Shown here one piece after another: positions 20,849 to 30,600 of a stretch of DNA of 64,000 nucleotides. The DNA comes from Verrucomicrobiaceae bacterium (GTDB lineage: Bacteria; Verrucomicrobiota; Verrucomicrobiia; Verrucomicrobiales; Verrucomicrobiaceae). The stretch spans positions 124,001 through 188,000 of the forward strand of contig JAIXSY010000021.1 in assembly GCA_027484445.1 (NCBI GenBank). The letters are read 5' to 3'. A program made the position numbers and the translations under genes. Numbering within the stretch: position 1 is the first letter of the stretch; each line of letters begins with the position of its first letter. The notes beneath the pieces were generated by a model that saw only the letters and a list, made by a program, of their open reading frames with translations, was not told where the DNA came from and did not search any database.

Positions 20849-22258
20849 ATGAATCCAGGAAACTTGCCCACCCTGCTGACACGCCGCACCTTCCTCGGTC
20901 GGAGTGCTTGTTCGGCGATGTCCACGACCTGCCTGCTGAATTCCATCCTGACCCTGCGGCATGTGAATGCGCAGGCGGCTGATGTGCTCGCCCCAGGCAC
21001 GCCTTACAAGGCGCTGGTCTGTGTCTTCCTTTACGGGGGCAATGATGCCAACAACACGGTCGTGCCCCGGGAAAGCAGCGCTCACGCCAAGTATGCCAGC
21101 AGCCGCACGGTGCTGACCCTGCCGCAGGCGAACCTATTGGGGCTGAACACACTCAACGACGATGGCCTGCAGCTCGGGTTGCATCCCTCCATGACCGGCA
21201 TGAGAGATCTGTACAATGTAGGCAAAGCAGCCCTGCTGGTGAACGTGGGCACGCTCATCGCGCCTGCGACCATGGCGGACTATCGCAACCGCACTGCTGC
21301 CATCCCGGATAACCTTTACAGCCATAGTGACCAGCAGATGCAGTGGCAGACGAGCGCGGCGACGATGAATGCGGCCTACACGCAGACGGGCTGGGGGGCA
21401 CGCATCGCGGAGGCTTTGGTCGCAGGTCAGCAGCGCACCAGTGTGTCGATGCTGGTCAGTCTGAGCGGCACGAATTTCTTCCAGGTGGGACGCACCATGT
21501 TCCCCTTCCGCCCAGGTCCTGGCGGCACGCCTGTATTCCGCCTGGGACAGGGCAGCAGCAGTCAAGATGTGACACGCTACACGGCCTTCCGCAACATCCT
21601 GAACGCTGAGTATGCGAACCTCATGGAAGACGCATTTGCCGATCTATCCAATAAATCGATCATTGAGGCAGACACGATCAATGAAGCCCTGCGTGGCACG
21701 GGCACTTTCCCCACGATTCCGAACAGTGGTCTCGGTGAGCAGCTGCGCACCGTGGCGAAGCTGATCCAGGCGCAGGGTGCGCTCGGCATTACCCGTCAGA
21801 TCTTCTTTGTCGCCACAGGTGGCTTCGATACGCATGGACCTCAGCTCGCCGATCATGCGAATCTACTCAATGGCGTCAGCTCAGCGATGAAGGGATTCCA
21901 AGACGCGCTGGAGACCATCGGCATGGGAGACAAGGTCACCACCTTCACCGCCAGCGACTTCAATCGCACAGGCGACAGCAATGGTCGTGGCTCCGATCAC
22001 GGTTGGGGTAGCCACCACCTCGTCATGGGCGGGGCGCTGAATGGACAGCGTGTTTATGGTGCCTTCCCCGATCCTGACATCAATCTGCCGGGGCACCCAC
22101 TGAACACAGGGCGTGGCAACTGGATCCCGACCACCAGTGTCGATCAATACGCGGCCACTATGGCCAAGTGGTTTGGCCTCAGCAATACACAGATCCGTGA
22201 GGTGTTCCCCAACATCGTAAACTTCGATGCAGACCTCGGTTTCATGAAGGCGGCCTGA
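20849..22258 (+). CDS. DUF1501 Tat-exported protein
   Basis: The chosen ATG at 20849 gives 469 aa and places a twin-arginine signal (LLTRRTFLGRSA) close to the N-terminus. TTG 20756 and ATG 20810 are longer alternatives. DUF1501 hallmarks are VFLYGGNDANNTVVP, FVATGGFDTHGPQLADH and GRGSDHGWGSHHLVMGG. The fold belongs to the alkaline-phosphatase/sulfatase-like clan, but activity has not been assigned for the family as far as I know. It follows the metallopeptidase gene closely and probably shares its transcript. It is the expected partner of the DUF1800 protein upstream. A hairpin at 22261-22298 ends the locus. Confidence 0.9.
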   Translation: MNPGNLPTLLTRRTFLGRSACSAMSTTCLLNSILTLRHVNAQAADVLAPGTPYKALVCVFLYGGNDANNTVVPRESSAHAKYASSRTVLTLPQANLLGLNTLNDDGLQLGLHPSMTGMRDLYNVGKAALLVNVGTLIAPATMADYRNRTAAIPDNLYSHSDQQMQWQTSAATMNAAYTQTGWGARIAEALVAGQQRTSVSMLVSLSGTNFFQVGRTMFPFRPGPGGTPVFRLGQGSSSQDVTRYTAFRNILNAEYANLMEDAFADLSNKSIIEADTINEALRGTGTFPTIPNSGLGEQLRTVAKLIQAQGALGITRQIFFVATGGFDTHGPQLADHANLLNGVSSAMKGFQDALETIGMGDKVTTFTASDFNRTGDSNGRGSDHGWGSHHLVMGGALNGQRVYGAFPDPDINLPGHPLNTGRGNWIPTTSVDQYAATMAKWFGLSNTQIREVFPNIVNFDADLGFMKAA

Positions 22259-22260
22259 CG

Positions 22261-22298
22261 AAAAAAGCCAGGCGCGCCTGCAACAGTGGCTTCTTTTT
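22261..22298. terminator. Bidirectional terminator between the DUF1501 gene and cinA
   Basis: aaaaaagcca (22261-22270) faces tggcttcttttt (22287-22298) across a 16-base loop. The arms pair with one mismatch. T-runs occur on both strands and it sits between two convergent stop codons. Confidence 0.65.
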
Positions 22299-23544
22299 AC
22301 AAAGGCAGGCCCATGAGCCGGCGCCGCAGCATGTCGAGTGCAGCTTGGCTGGCCAACAGCTTAAAGCGATCTCGCGTGCCAGGGTAAAAGAAGCGCTTCA
22401 CCACCGTCTCTGCTCCTTGGGAGGCTAGACCGATGAAAACGGTGCCCACCGGCTTGGCATCGCTGCCGCCCGAAGGTCCAGCGATGCCAGTCAGTGCTAG
22501 GGCATGATCAGCAGCGGAGACCCGGAGCGCGCCTTCAGCCATCGCTTGGGCGACGGGTTCACTCACCGCACCGTGTTGCTCGATCCAGTCGGCAGGCACG
22601 CCTAGGTGCTGTTGCTTGGCTGCATTCGCGTAGGTGACAAAGCCGTGCCCAAAGACCCCAGAGGAACCGCTCACGTCGGTGATCCGACTGGCGAGGAATC
22701 CGCCTGTGCAGGACTCCGCCGTGGCCAGCCACTGTCCACGTTCGGCCAGGGTCTGCACCACCACCTGTTCGATCAGCCGACGATCCGTGGAGACGATGTG
22801 CTCGCCCAAATGCTCACGCACGATGGCCTCTCCCTGGGCCACAGGGCCAGGCTGGCCAGACAGCCGCACATCCACGTCTCCCTGACGGATGCAGTAGCCC
22901 AAAATAAGGTCAGGCACGGCTTCTAGCTTCTTTTCCACGCGTTCGACGATGTCGGATTCACCCAGGCCCGTGACCTTGAAGTAACGGATCGTTCGGCTAG
23001 CACCGTCGGGCAGCAGAGCCCGCAGGCGTGGCTCCACATGCGTTTCCATCATGGGCTTCAGCTCCCGTGGAGGTCCTGGCATCAGGAAAAAGTGCGTGTT
23101 CCAGCCGCGTGCATGGCTCAGTTCTGCTGGGAAATAAAGGCCGGGTGCCGTGCCGAAGGGATTGTCCATCACCAACGCTCCCCGTGGCACCATCGCCTGC
23201 CTCAGGTTTGAAGAGGACATCGCCCGGTTGCGTTTGGCAAAGAAAGCTTCCAGCTGCGCTTTCAGCCTTTCATCCAGCTCCATCGGGAGTCCCAGCAATT
23301 CTGCGATGGAGTCGCGCGTCAGATCGTCATTGGTCGGCCCGAGACCGCCCGAGACCAGAACCACGTCTGAGCGCGAGGCAGCCTCGGCCATCGCCTCTTT
23401 GATCACTGCCCCGTCTGATACCACCAGATGACGGGAAACGACCAGCCCAAGCGCTGCGATCTGCTGGCCCAGCCAAGCAGCGTTCGTGTTGATAGTATCG
23501 CCGAGCAGCAGCTCGTCGCCGGTATTGACTAATTCAATGCGCAT
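22297..23544 (-). CDS. cinA: CinA: ADP-ribose pyrophosphatase/nicotinamide-nucleotide amidase
   Basis: The frame is open to 23742, but the ATG at 23544 (MRIELVNTGDELLLGD) matches the family N-terminus, giving 415 aa, the usual full length. Residues 1-170 form the MoCF/COG1058 domain (SGGLGPTNDDLTRDS). The last about 160 residues form the PncC amidase domain (ATAESCTGGFLASRIT, LTGIAGPSGG). The enzyme recycles pyridine nucleotides by deamidating NMN. The gene is divergent from rplU, about 200 bp away. Confidence 0.95.
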   Translation of the reverse strand: MRIELVNTGDELLLGDTINTNAAWLGQQIAALGLVVSRHLVVSDGAVIKEAMAEAASRSDVVLVSGGLGPTNDDLTRDSIAELLGLPMELDERLKAQLEAFFAKRNRAMSSSNLRQAMVPRGALVMDNPFGTAPGLYFPAELSHARGWNTHFFLMPGPPRELKPMMETHVEPRLRALLPDGASRTIRYFKVTGLGESDIVERVEKKLEAVPDLILGYCIRQGDVDVRLSGQPGPVAQGEAIVREHLGEHIVSTDRRLIEQVVVQTLAERGQWLATAESCTGGFLASRITDVSGSSGVFGHGFVTYANAAKQQHLGVPADWIEQHGAVSEPVAQAMAEGALRVSAADHALALTGIAGPSGGSDAKPVGTVFIGLASQGAETVVKRFFYPGTRDRFKLLASQAALDMLRRRLMGLPL

Positions 23545-23747
23545 GGGGGAAGAATGTGTAGTGAAACGACCCTGCACCCGGCAGAGACGCGGGGGAAGCA
23601 GGAAGTCCGTCGATGCTTTCCAGGGCAAGAAGGGCAAAAAACTGGTTGCTGGATTGGCGAAAGGTGCCAAGATCACGCCCCCTGCCGCCCGGGCACTTGT
23701 TCTACAGGCTCTGCGGCTCTTCTCATTCCCCTCAGAAGTCACAGTTT

Positions 23748-24062
23748 ATGGCATACGCAATCATCAAAACCGGCGGCAAGCAGTACAAAGTCTCCGTGGG
23801 CGACAAGCTCAACGTCGAGAAGCTCGAAGTAGCTGAGGGTGAAACCGCATCTTTCGACCAAGTTTTGGCTGCTGGCGAAGGCGCTGAACTGAAAGTCGGT
23901 GCTCCTACCCTTGCGGGTGCTACTGTCGAGGCCAAAGTGATTAGCCAATTCAAGGGTGAGAAGGTCACTGCCTTCAAATTCAAGAAGCGCAAAGGCTACC
24001 ACAAGACCAAAGGTCATCGTCAGCCCCTGACTCGCGTTCAGGTGACCGCCATCAAGGCTTAA
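23748..24062 (+). CDS. rplU: 50S ribosomal protein L21
   Basis: The ATG at 23748 gives a 104-aa L21 starting MAYAIIKTGGKQYKVSVGD; the frame is open further upstream without family support. The C-terminal KRKGYHKTKGHRQPLT block is the L21 signature that contacts 23S rRNA. rpmA follows 45 bp downstream, the conserved rplU-rpmA order. Confidence 0.98.
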   Translation: MAYAIIKTGGKQYKVSVGDKLNVEKLEVAEGETASFDQVLAAGEGAELKVGAPTLAGATVEAKVISQFKGEKVTAFKFKKRKGYHKTKGHRQPLTRVQVTAIKA

Positions 24063-24093
24063 TTTTTCTGTTCAACCCCCCAACCGCACTCTC

Positions 24094-24100
24094 AGGAGGA
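24094..24100 (+). promoter_or_regulatory. Strong Shine-Dalgarno site for rpmA
   Basis: aggagga lies 7 bases before the rpmA ATG. Most starts in this window lack such a clear site, so this one fits a highly translated ribosomal gene. Confidence 0.8.
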
Positions 24101-24107
24101 CACACTC

Positions 24108-24365
24108 ATGGCTCACAAAAAAGGTCAAGGTTCCGTCAAAAACGGCCGCGATAGCAACAGCAAACGCCTCGGCGTGAAAAAGTATGGCGGTGAGGCCGTC
24201 ATCGCTGGCAACATCATCATCCGCCAGCGTGGCACCAAGTGGACCCCCGGTCGCAACGTTGGCATCGGCAAGGATCACACCATCTTTTCTTTGGTCGAAG
24301 GGCGCGTTCGCTTCGATCAAGATGGTCGCCGCGTGAATGTCGATGAAGCTGCTCTTCAGGCTTAA
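24108..24365 (+). CDS. rpmA: 50S ribosomal protein L27
   Basis: The 85-aa product starts [20 protein letters not shown] and contains [19 protein letters not shown], the L27 core near the peptidyl-transferase centre. The N-terminus begins directly with AHKKG, so no Firmicutes-type cleaved leader is present. It has a strong ribosome-binding site and is followed by a rho-independent terminator. Confidence 0.98.
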   Translation: MAHKKGQGSVKNGRDSNSKRLGVKKYGGEAVIAGNIIIRQRGTKWTPGRNVGIGKDHTIFSLVEGRVRFDQDGRRVNVDEAALQA

Positions 24366-24391
24366 TCGATTCCATTGATTACTCTTCTCAG

Positions 24392-24419
24392 CGGGCTCGG
24401 TTTTCCGAGCCCGTTTTTT
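24392..24419 (+). terminator. Rho-independent terminator after rplU-rpmA
   Basis: A perfect 9-bp stem cgggctcgg/ccgagcccg with a tttt loop is followed by six T residues, 27 bp after the rpmA stop. Confidence 0.92.
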
Positions 24420-24448
24420 GTGGCCTGAACCTTCTACCTGACAGCGCC

Positions 24449-25177
24449 ATGCCATCACCTCGCACCGGACTCGCGCGTGCTCTTTCCAAACTGGGCTACT
24501 GCTCTCGCAGTCAGGCTGCTGAAATCATCCGCGCGGGCCGTGTCAGCCTGCGGGGCCGAATTTGTCGCGATCCCGAGACGCCTGTGCTCCTCGGTCATGA
24601 TGCGATCGAAATCGCAGGTGAAACTCTGGCGGAGACCAAGCGCATTTACTTGATGCTCAACAAACCGCGTGGGTTGATCACCACTGCGAAGGATGAGCAG
24701 GGGCGTGGCACCGTTTTCGACTGCCTGACCGACTTTCAGCACAAGCATCTGTCGCCAGTGGGCAGACTGGACAAAGCCAGCGAAGGCCTGCTGCTGCTCA
24801 CCAATGACAACGCCTGGGCCAATCACATCACCGCACCAGAGAGCCATTTGCCAAAGACCTATCACGTCCAGATTGCTGCTCAGGTGGAGGCGTCTTTTGT
24901 GCCTCAGCTCGAAGCTGGCGTTGTCGATCGAGGGGAAAGATTGCGTCTTCAGCAGGTCAGTTTTTTGCGTCAGGGCAGCAAAAACACTTGGCTGGAGATC
25001 ACCCTGGATGAGGGGCGCAATCGCCACATCCGCCGGGTCATGGAAGCGCAGGGTTGGGAGGTGCTGCGGCTCATCCGAGTCGCCATCGGTTCGCTGCCCC
25101 TCGGTCCGTTGGCGAAGGGGACTTGGCGTGAGCTCACGGCCAGCGAGATTGCAGCCCTGGCCCCTCCTTCTGCCTAA
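24449..25177 (+). CDS. RsuA/RluB/RluE-family rRNA pseudouridine synthase
   Basis: This 242-aa enzyme isomerises a uridine in rRNA. Residues about 5-55 form an S4 RNA-binding domain (LARALSKLGYCSRSQAAEIIRAGRV). The catalytic domain has MLNKPRGLITT, the catalytic Asp in SPVGRLDKASEGLLLLTND, and the closing RNRHIRRVMEAQGW element. Sequence alone does not distinguish RsuA, RluB, RluE or RluF specificity, so no symbol is given. It stands alone after the rpmA terminator. Confidence 0.9.
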   Translation: MPSPRTGLARALSKLGYCSRSQAAEIIRAGRVSLRGRICRDPETPVLLGHDAIEIAGETLAETKRIYLMLNKPRGLITTAKDEQGRGTVFDCLTDFQHKHLSPVGRLDKASEGLLLLTNDNAWANHITAPESHLPKTYHVQIAAQVEASFVPQLEAGVVDRGERLRLQQVSFLRQGSKNTWLEITLDEGRNRHIRRVMEAQGWEVLRLIRVAIGSLPLGPLAKGTWRELTASEIAALAPPSA

Positions 25178-25255
25178 CGAACTAGGCCTTAGCCCGAATG
25201 CCGAAGTTCAGTGGAGCAAGGATGCCCCGCTAACGGAGAACTTTTGAATCTGGTC

Positions 25256-27466
25256 TTAGCGCAGATCCAGGCAGACGACACTGCCTTCGTTGTTTTTGCA
25301 CAGCAGTCGGCGGTGGCTCAGGACGGGCTGGACCCAGCATTTGCCGTTCAGGACTTGGCTGCGCTGCAAAATGTCGAGCTTGTCGGCCAGCACGCGGGCC
25401 AGAACTAGCTCACCTTTGCTCGTCAGCAGCAGGGCATGACCATCGGCGGTGATGAGGCCCGTGCCTTTGTCGATCTCAGTGTTTTTCCAGAGGGTCTCGC
25501 CGGTTTTCAGATTCAGCAGACGGAGGTCATTGGCTCCACGAACTTGGTCATTGAAGACGAGCAGCCTTTCTGCGCCGATAGGCAGCCCGCTGTGAAAGAG
25601 CAGGCCGATGCTGCGGTCGCTCCACAGTTCCGTCAGAGCCTTTTCATCGGCTTTCAGGGCACGAGCGCCCATGTTGCCTGTGTGTGAGATGAAAAGGGTA
25701 TCGCCGCGCAGCACAGGCGTGGCGCAGTTGCAGAAATCCCGTGTTTCCGTGGCGTGCCGGGCGATCAGGTCTCCATCGCTGGCTGCACGCAGTTCCAGGC
25801 CTTGGCCTTTGAAGAGGACGAGCGTGGTTTGGCCGTTTAGCTGGGCTGGAAAAGGAGTCGCGTAGCCCGCTTCACCATCGCCCGTTTTCCACAGGACTTT
25901 TCCGGTCGCGGCATCCAGGCAGAGGGTCGAGCTGCCGCTGCCACCAGCATCGAGGTAAAGTCGGCCTTCGTGGATGCTGGGACTGCTGCTGAAGCCATAC
26001 ACGGGGCGCTTGCCGCCGAAGTCATCAATGAGATGCTTTTGCCAGATCACCTCGCCGCTTTCTGCCTTTAGGCAGAGTACGTGACCATCACGGCTGATGA
26101 ACCAGGCTTTGTCACCGATGATGGTGGGCGTGGAGGCGGGGCCATACGGTACGATGGACATCTCGTGGCACTTCGTGGGCACGGCGTAGGTGTGCTTCCA
26201 CAGGGGCTTGCCAGTATCGAGATCGAGACAGACGAGGGTGTCTTTGTCAGCCCCATCATTGCCAGCGCTGTAGGCACGTTTTCCCACAACCGCAAAAGAG
26301 CCGAGCCCTTTGCCGAGCTCGGCTTTCCATAGGATGGGTGGCCCATCGGCGGGCCACTGCGTGTTCCAGCCGACTTCCGGCGTGGTGCAGTCCCCCGCAG
26401 GCCCCTGGTAGCGGGGCCAATCGGATTCTGTCGGTGGCAGTGAGCTGGGCCACAGGGAGGGTGTCGCCTGACTGGTCGCGGGCTTGGGTGCCGCAGGTTC
26501 TTCCGCCAGTGGCGGAGCATCGGCAGCGGGCAGTTCGATGATTTCTGGTGAGGTTTTTTTGCCTTCCTTGCTTTCACCGCCGAGGGCGAAGAGCTTGCCC
26601 GTACCGCCACTGACGAGGCGGTGAAAGTAGCGCGGATGCTTGAGCTTTACCAGCGGCACCCAGCCTGTGCTACGCAGCTCCAGCAGCACGCCAGCGGCTC
26701 CGCTGGCGAAAAGTCGTCCCTCATGCGACACTGCGGCGAAACCAAAGCCGCCGAGTTGATCTGAAGGCAGCTTCGGCCCCTCGCTCCACTGACCCGTCGT
26801 GGTATCGAGCACAGACACGAGCGTGACGATGTCCTCATCACTGTCCATGCCACCGATGGCGTAAAGCTTTGTCCCGATGGCATGCACGGCCAGCGCGCGG
26901 CGCTCGAAGGGTTGCTTGTGGCTCTGCCATGTTGCCTCAGCTTTGGCTAGGTCCAGCGTGAGATAAGTGTCGTGCCATTTCAAATCGGACCCACCCATCA
27001 ATGCCCAGCCACCGATGACGTAGAGGGTATCGCCGATGACAATGCTGTCATGGCTGGATCGGCGCTCAGGCAGTTTGGGCAGCGGATGCCACTTTTTGTC
27101 AGTCACGTCATAGCGTGCAGCCGTCTCGCTAGACCAGAGGTCCTGCTTGTCCCCCTTGGCGTTCTTGGCCGCCATGCCGCCGATGCGTAGCACACCTTTG
27201 GCTGTCGCGATCAGTGAGGCACCCTGAGCGGGCTCATCCTTGGCCAGGGTTTCCCAGGCCTTCTGTCCAGCCTGCCAGTGGAAAAAATCCCCGTGCACAT
27301 CCTCGCGGTTGTAGCGATGTCTTGCCCCGCTGTGGCCGCCATAGATGTACACGCTGCCGGACTCAGTCGCCGCCGCGCCAAAGCTGGCCACGGGCAAGGG
27401 GAGCTCAGGCGGTGCCTCAGCTAGAGCGGCCGTGGCGAGGGAGAGGAGGAAAAGGAAACGTGTCAT
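25256..27466 (-). CDS. Secreted Kelch-PQQ double beta-propeller protein
   Basis: The ATG at 27466 (MTRFLFLLSLATAALAEAPP) gives a signal peptide and 736 aa; the frame extends to 27496. Residues about 25-330 are Kelch repeats with GG doublets (SVYIYGGHSG, TLYVIGGWAL, KLYAIGGMDS, KLFALGGES). A Pro/Ala linker leads to a PQQ/BamB-like propeller (about 355-736), with WPRYQGPAGD, LVCLDLDTGKPLWKHTY and LCLDAATGKVLWKTGDG. Such PQQ proteins are abundant in Planctomycetes and Verrucomicrobia and act outside the cytoplasm. Having both propeller types in one chain suggests a scaffold or ligand-binding role (inference). It is divergent from the gene at 27658. Confidence 0.85.
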   Translation of the reverse strand: MTRFLFLLSLATAALAEAPPELPLPVASFGAAATESGSVYIYGGHSGARHRYNREDVHGDFFHWQAGQKAWETLAKDEPAQGASLIATAKGVLRIGGMAAKNAKGDKQDLWSSETAARYDVTDKKWHPLPKLPERRSSHDSIVIGDTLYVIGGWALMGGSDLKWHDTYLTLDLAKAEATWQSHKQPFERRALAVHAIGTKLYAIGGMDSDEDIVTLVSVLDTTTGQWSEGPKLPSDQLGGFGFAAVSHEGRLFASGAAGVLLELRSTGWVPLVKLKHPRYFHRLVSGGTGKLFALGGESKEGKKTSPEIIELPAADAPPLAEEPAAPKPATSQATPSLWPSSLPPTESDWPRYQGPAGDCTTPEVGWNTQWPADGPPILWKAELGKGLGSFAVVGKRAYSAGNDGADKDTLVCLDLDTGKPLWKHTYAVPTKCHEMSIVPYGPASTPTIIGDKAWFISRDGHVLCLKAESGEVIWQKHLIDDFGGKRPVYGFSSSPSIHEGRLYLDAGGSGSSTLCLDAATGKVLWKTGDGEAGYATPFPAQLNGQTTLVLFKGQGLELRAASDGDLIARHATETRDFCNCATPVLRGDTLFISHTGNMGARALKADEKALTELWSDRSIGLLFHSGLPIGAERLLVFNDQVRGANDLRLLNLKTGETLWKNTEIDKGTGLITADGHALLLTSKGELVLARVLADKLDILQRSQVLNGKCWVQPVLSHRRLLCKNNEGSVVCLDLR

Positions 27467-27657
27467 GGAAGGGGGAAGTCCAGGTGGCGCAGACACACTA
27501 CGTCTGCTGCCGGTCGTTTGCGCGGATGTGTCGCCGAAGTGACATGCAGCGCCTCCCTGCCCCGTAGTGGAAAAAGAGGCAGGGCAGAGGAAATCCTGGC
27601 CGTCGTGGAGAAATAGATTTCGGCACTGAGGCAGACTCTGGTAGCTTGATCGTTGTT

Positions 27658-30600
27658 ATGTCTTCCTTTGCCGCTCGCCGCCTTGCGTTGTTTGGGTCAT
27701 GCCTTGTTCTGCTCGCCGAGCCAAGCCTAGCACAACAGGTGCCCCCCGCGTTGCAGGACTGGAAGGACTGGGCCACGTGGTCAGAGACGCGTGCAGACTC
27801 GCGCCCGAGCCGTCATGACGATGCGGGGCAAAAAATGCCACTGTGGTATTCCGCGTTGGAGATCGAGGCGGGAGCACAGGGCGCACGTTTTTCCTTTTCC
27901 GTCGAAGCACGCGGCCCAGGGTTGGCGATGCTGCCGGGCGATGCGAACTGCTGGCCTCAGGAGGTGCGGGTGGAGGGGCAAGCGGTGCCGGTGCTGGGGC
28001 ATCCCGATCATCCCTGCGTGGCTTTGCCAGCGGGCAGTGGGGCCGAGATTCAGGGCATCTTCCGTTGGTCAGAGATGCCTCAGAGCCTGCGTGTGCCGGA
28101 CGCGGTCGGCATTTTGCGCCTGAAGCTGAATGAGCAGGAGGTGGAGCTGCCTGTGCGCGATGAGGAAAATCGGCTGTGGCTGCAGCGCACAGGCACAGAG
28201 CCGGCAGATCGTGATTTCCTGAGCGCGAAGGTCTATCGCCTGATCGAGGATAGCTCGCCCCAGTGGCTGCGCACCCAGGTGGAGCTCAGCGTTGCGGGGA
28301 AAAGCCGAGAAGAGGCCCTGGGTCATGCGCTGCCGCAGGGCTGGCAGCTCTCTTGGGTGGAGTCGCCACTGCCTTGCGCGGTCGATGACGCGGGTCGGCT
28401 GAAGGTGCAGGTGCGTGCAGGACGGTGGGTGGTGAAGCTGTCCGCCTTTCGCACCCAGCCGGCGTCCACGGTGGCCTATGCTGAAAAGACCCAACCCCTG
28501 GCTGCTGAGGAATGGGTGGGACTCCAGCAAGACACGGCTCTGCGCGTGGTGGAGCTGGATGGCATCCCAGCGGTGGATGTGGCGCAGACGACCTACCCGG
28601 AGGAGTGGCGGCAGTACCCGGTGCATCTGTGGACCACGGCACAGCCTTTTCAGATCGTGGAAAAGATGCGTGGCATGGGCAGTCGAAAGCCGCCTGGCAT
28701 CACCCTGCAACGCAGCTTTTGGCTCGACGAAGAGGGGGGCGGGCTGACCTACCGCGATCAGCTTTCGGGCCGTGGTCAGCAGACTTGGCGGCTGGATGCG
28801 GCAGAGCGTCATCAGCTCGGTGCGGTGAAGATTGCGGGCCAGGGTCAGCTCATCACGAAAAACCCAGCGACAGGAGCTGTGGGGGTGGAGGTGCGGGATC
28901 GGAACTTGGACCTGCAGGCCGTGGGAAGGCTCGAGGGCCGCGGCCCCATTCCTGCCACGGGATGGCAGATGGACGCAGAGAGCCTGAATGCAGAGCTGCA
29001 ATTGCCGCCCGGTTGGCGCTTGTTGGCCGTTTTTGGACCCGACTGGAGTCAGGGCGACTGGTTGACCGATTGGACGTTGTTGGATGTGTTCATGCTGCTC
29101 ATTTCTACCCTTGCGCTCTGGCGTTTGTGGGGATGGAAGACGGCCCTCCTGGGGCTGCTGGCCTTTCTACTCAGCTATCAAGAGCTGGGTGCGCCACGGC
29201 TCTGTGGGTGGCTGCTCATTGCAGGCATGGCCGCAGCAAAGCTGTTGCAGGGACGAGTCGCGGAGAAATGGGCGCTGTTGTTCCGCTCAGCGGCATTGGC
29301 GATCTTTGCCCTTGGTTCCCTCACGTTTTTCCTCCAGCAAGTGCAGCAGGCGCTTTACCCGCAGCTCGAGGTCGGCGTGAACCCAGGTTTGATCGATGAA
29401 AACGAGAGGGTGAATGCCAGCACCTTGGCATCGACCGCAGGGGTGGATGCGGTCGCAGGCAGTCCAGTGCCAGCGACAGAGTCGATGTCTCGGCTGCGCA
29501 AGGTCATGTCTCCCCTTGAGAGCTACGCAGTCTCATCTCCCAAGCCAGGCCTGAGCGCACAGATCACCAGCAATCTGCTGCAAGACGCGAAGGCGCGCAT
29601 TCAGACCGGACCTGCTGTGCCACAATGGACTTGGCGCAGCGTGAGCTTTGGCTGGCGTGGACCCGTGGCTGCTGGGGAGCATATTTCGCTCTGGCTCATT
29701 CCCTGTGGCGTGGAGCGCGTGCTTTCTGTGCTGCGCGTGGCCTTCTTGCTGGCCTTGGCCTGGCTGCTGGCTCGCCCTTCAGGTGGCAAGCGCGGGCCGA
29801 GGCCCTCCCTGGGCGCGGCCCTACATCCGGCGGTGCTTTTGCTTTGCTTCGCAGCTTCGGGTTCGGCCCATGGCCAGACGGAGACGCCTGCGCCTGAGCG
29901 TGTCGCACCGCCCTCGGGGCAGGCTTTGCCGACCCCTGAGATGCTGGATGTGCTGCGCCAGCGACTGCGTGAGGACGCGGAGACACTGCGTACTCAGAAC
30001 CGCGCTGAGCTGCCGCACGTGCGTCTGCAACTGCAAGGGCGCAAGCTGACCATGGAGGCAGAGATCCATGCCTCGGCCCTGGTGGCAGTGCCGCTGCCTG
30101 GTAGGCTGCCCTCCTGGAGCCCGATCCAACTCGAAGGAGGCCTGCCTAGCCTTCGGCATGAGGGCTACCTTTGGGTGCTCGTCGCCCCTGGCGTCAGTCA
30201 TGTGAAGGTCACGGGATTGCTGCCGCCCGGGCCAGAATGGCAGTGGAGCTTTCTTTTGAAACCGCGCCAAGTCAGCATCGACGCCCCAGGCTGGACTGTG
30301 ACCGGCCTGAAACCGCAGGGAGTGCCGGAGAACCAAGTTTTTTTCGTCGAACAAAACCGCAGCACAGGGGCAGAGGCGGCCTACGACCAGAAAAACTATC
30401 AGCCTGTCGTGCGCATCGAGCGCGAGATTGAACTCGGTCTGGTCTGGCAGGTACGGACCCGTGTGCAGCGGCTATCCCAGACTGGCAAAGCCGTGTCTCT
30501 GAGCCTGCCCCTGCTGCCCGGTGAGCGTGTCATGTCACCTGGCATGACGGCCAGTGCGGGCCGGATCGAGGTGCGGCTGGGCGTATCAGACACCGAAACG

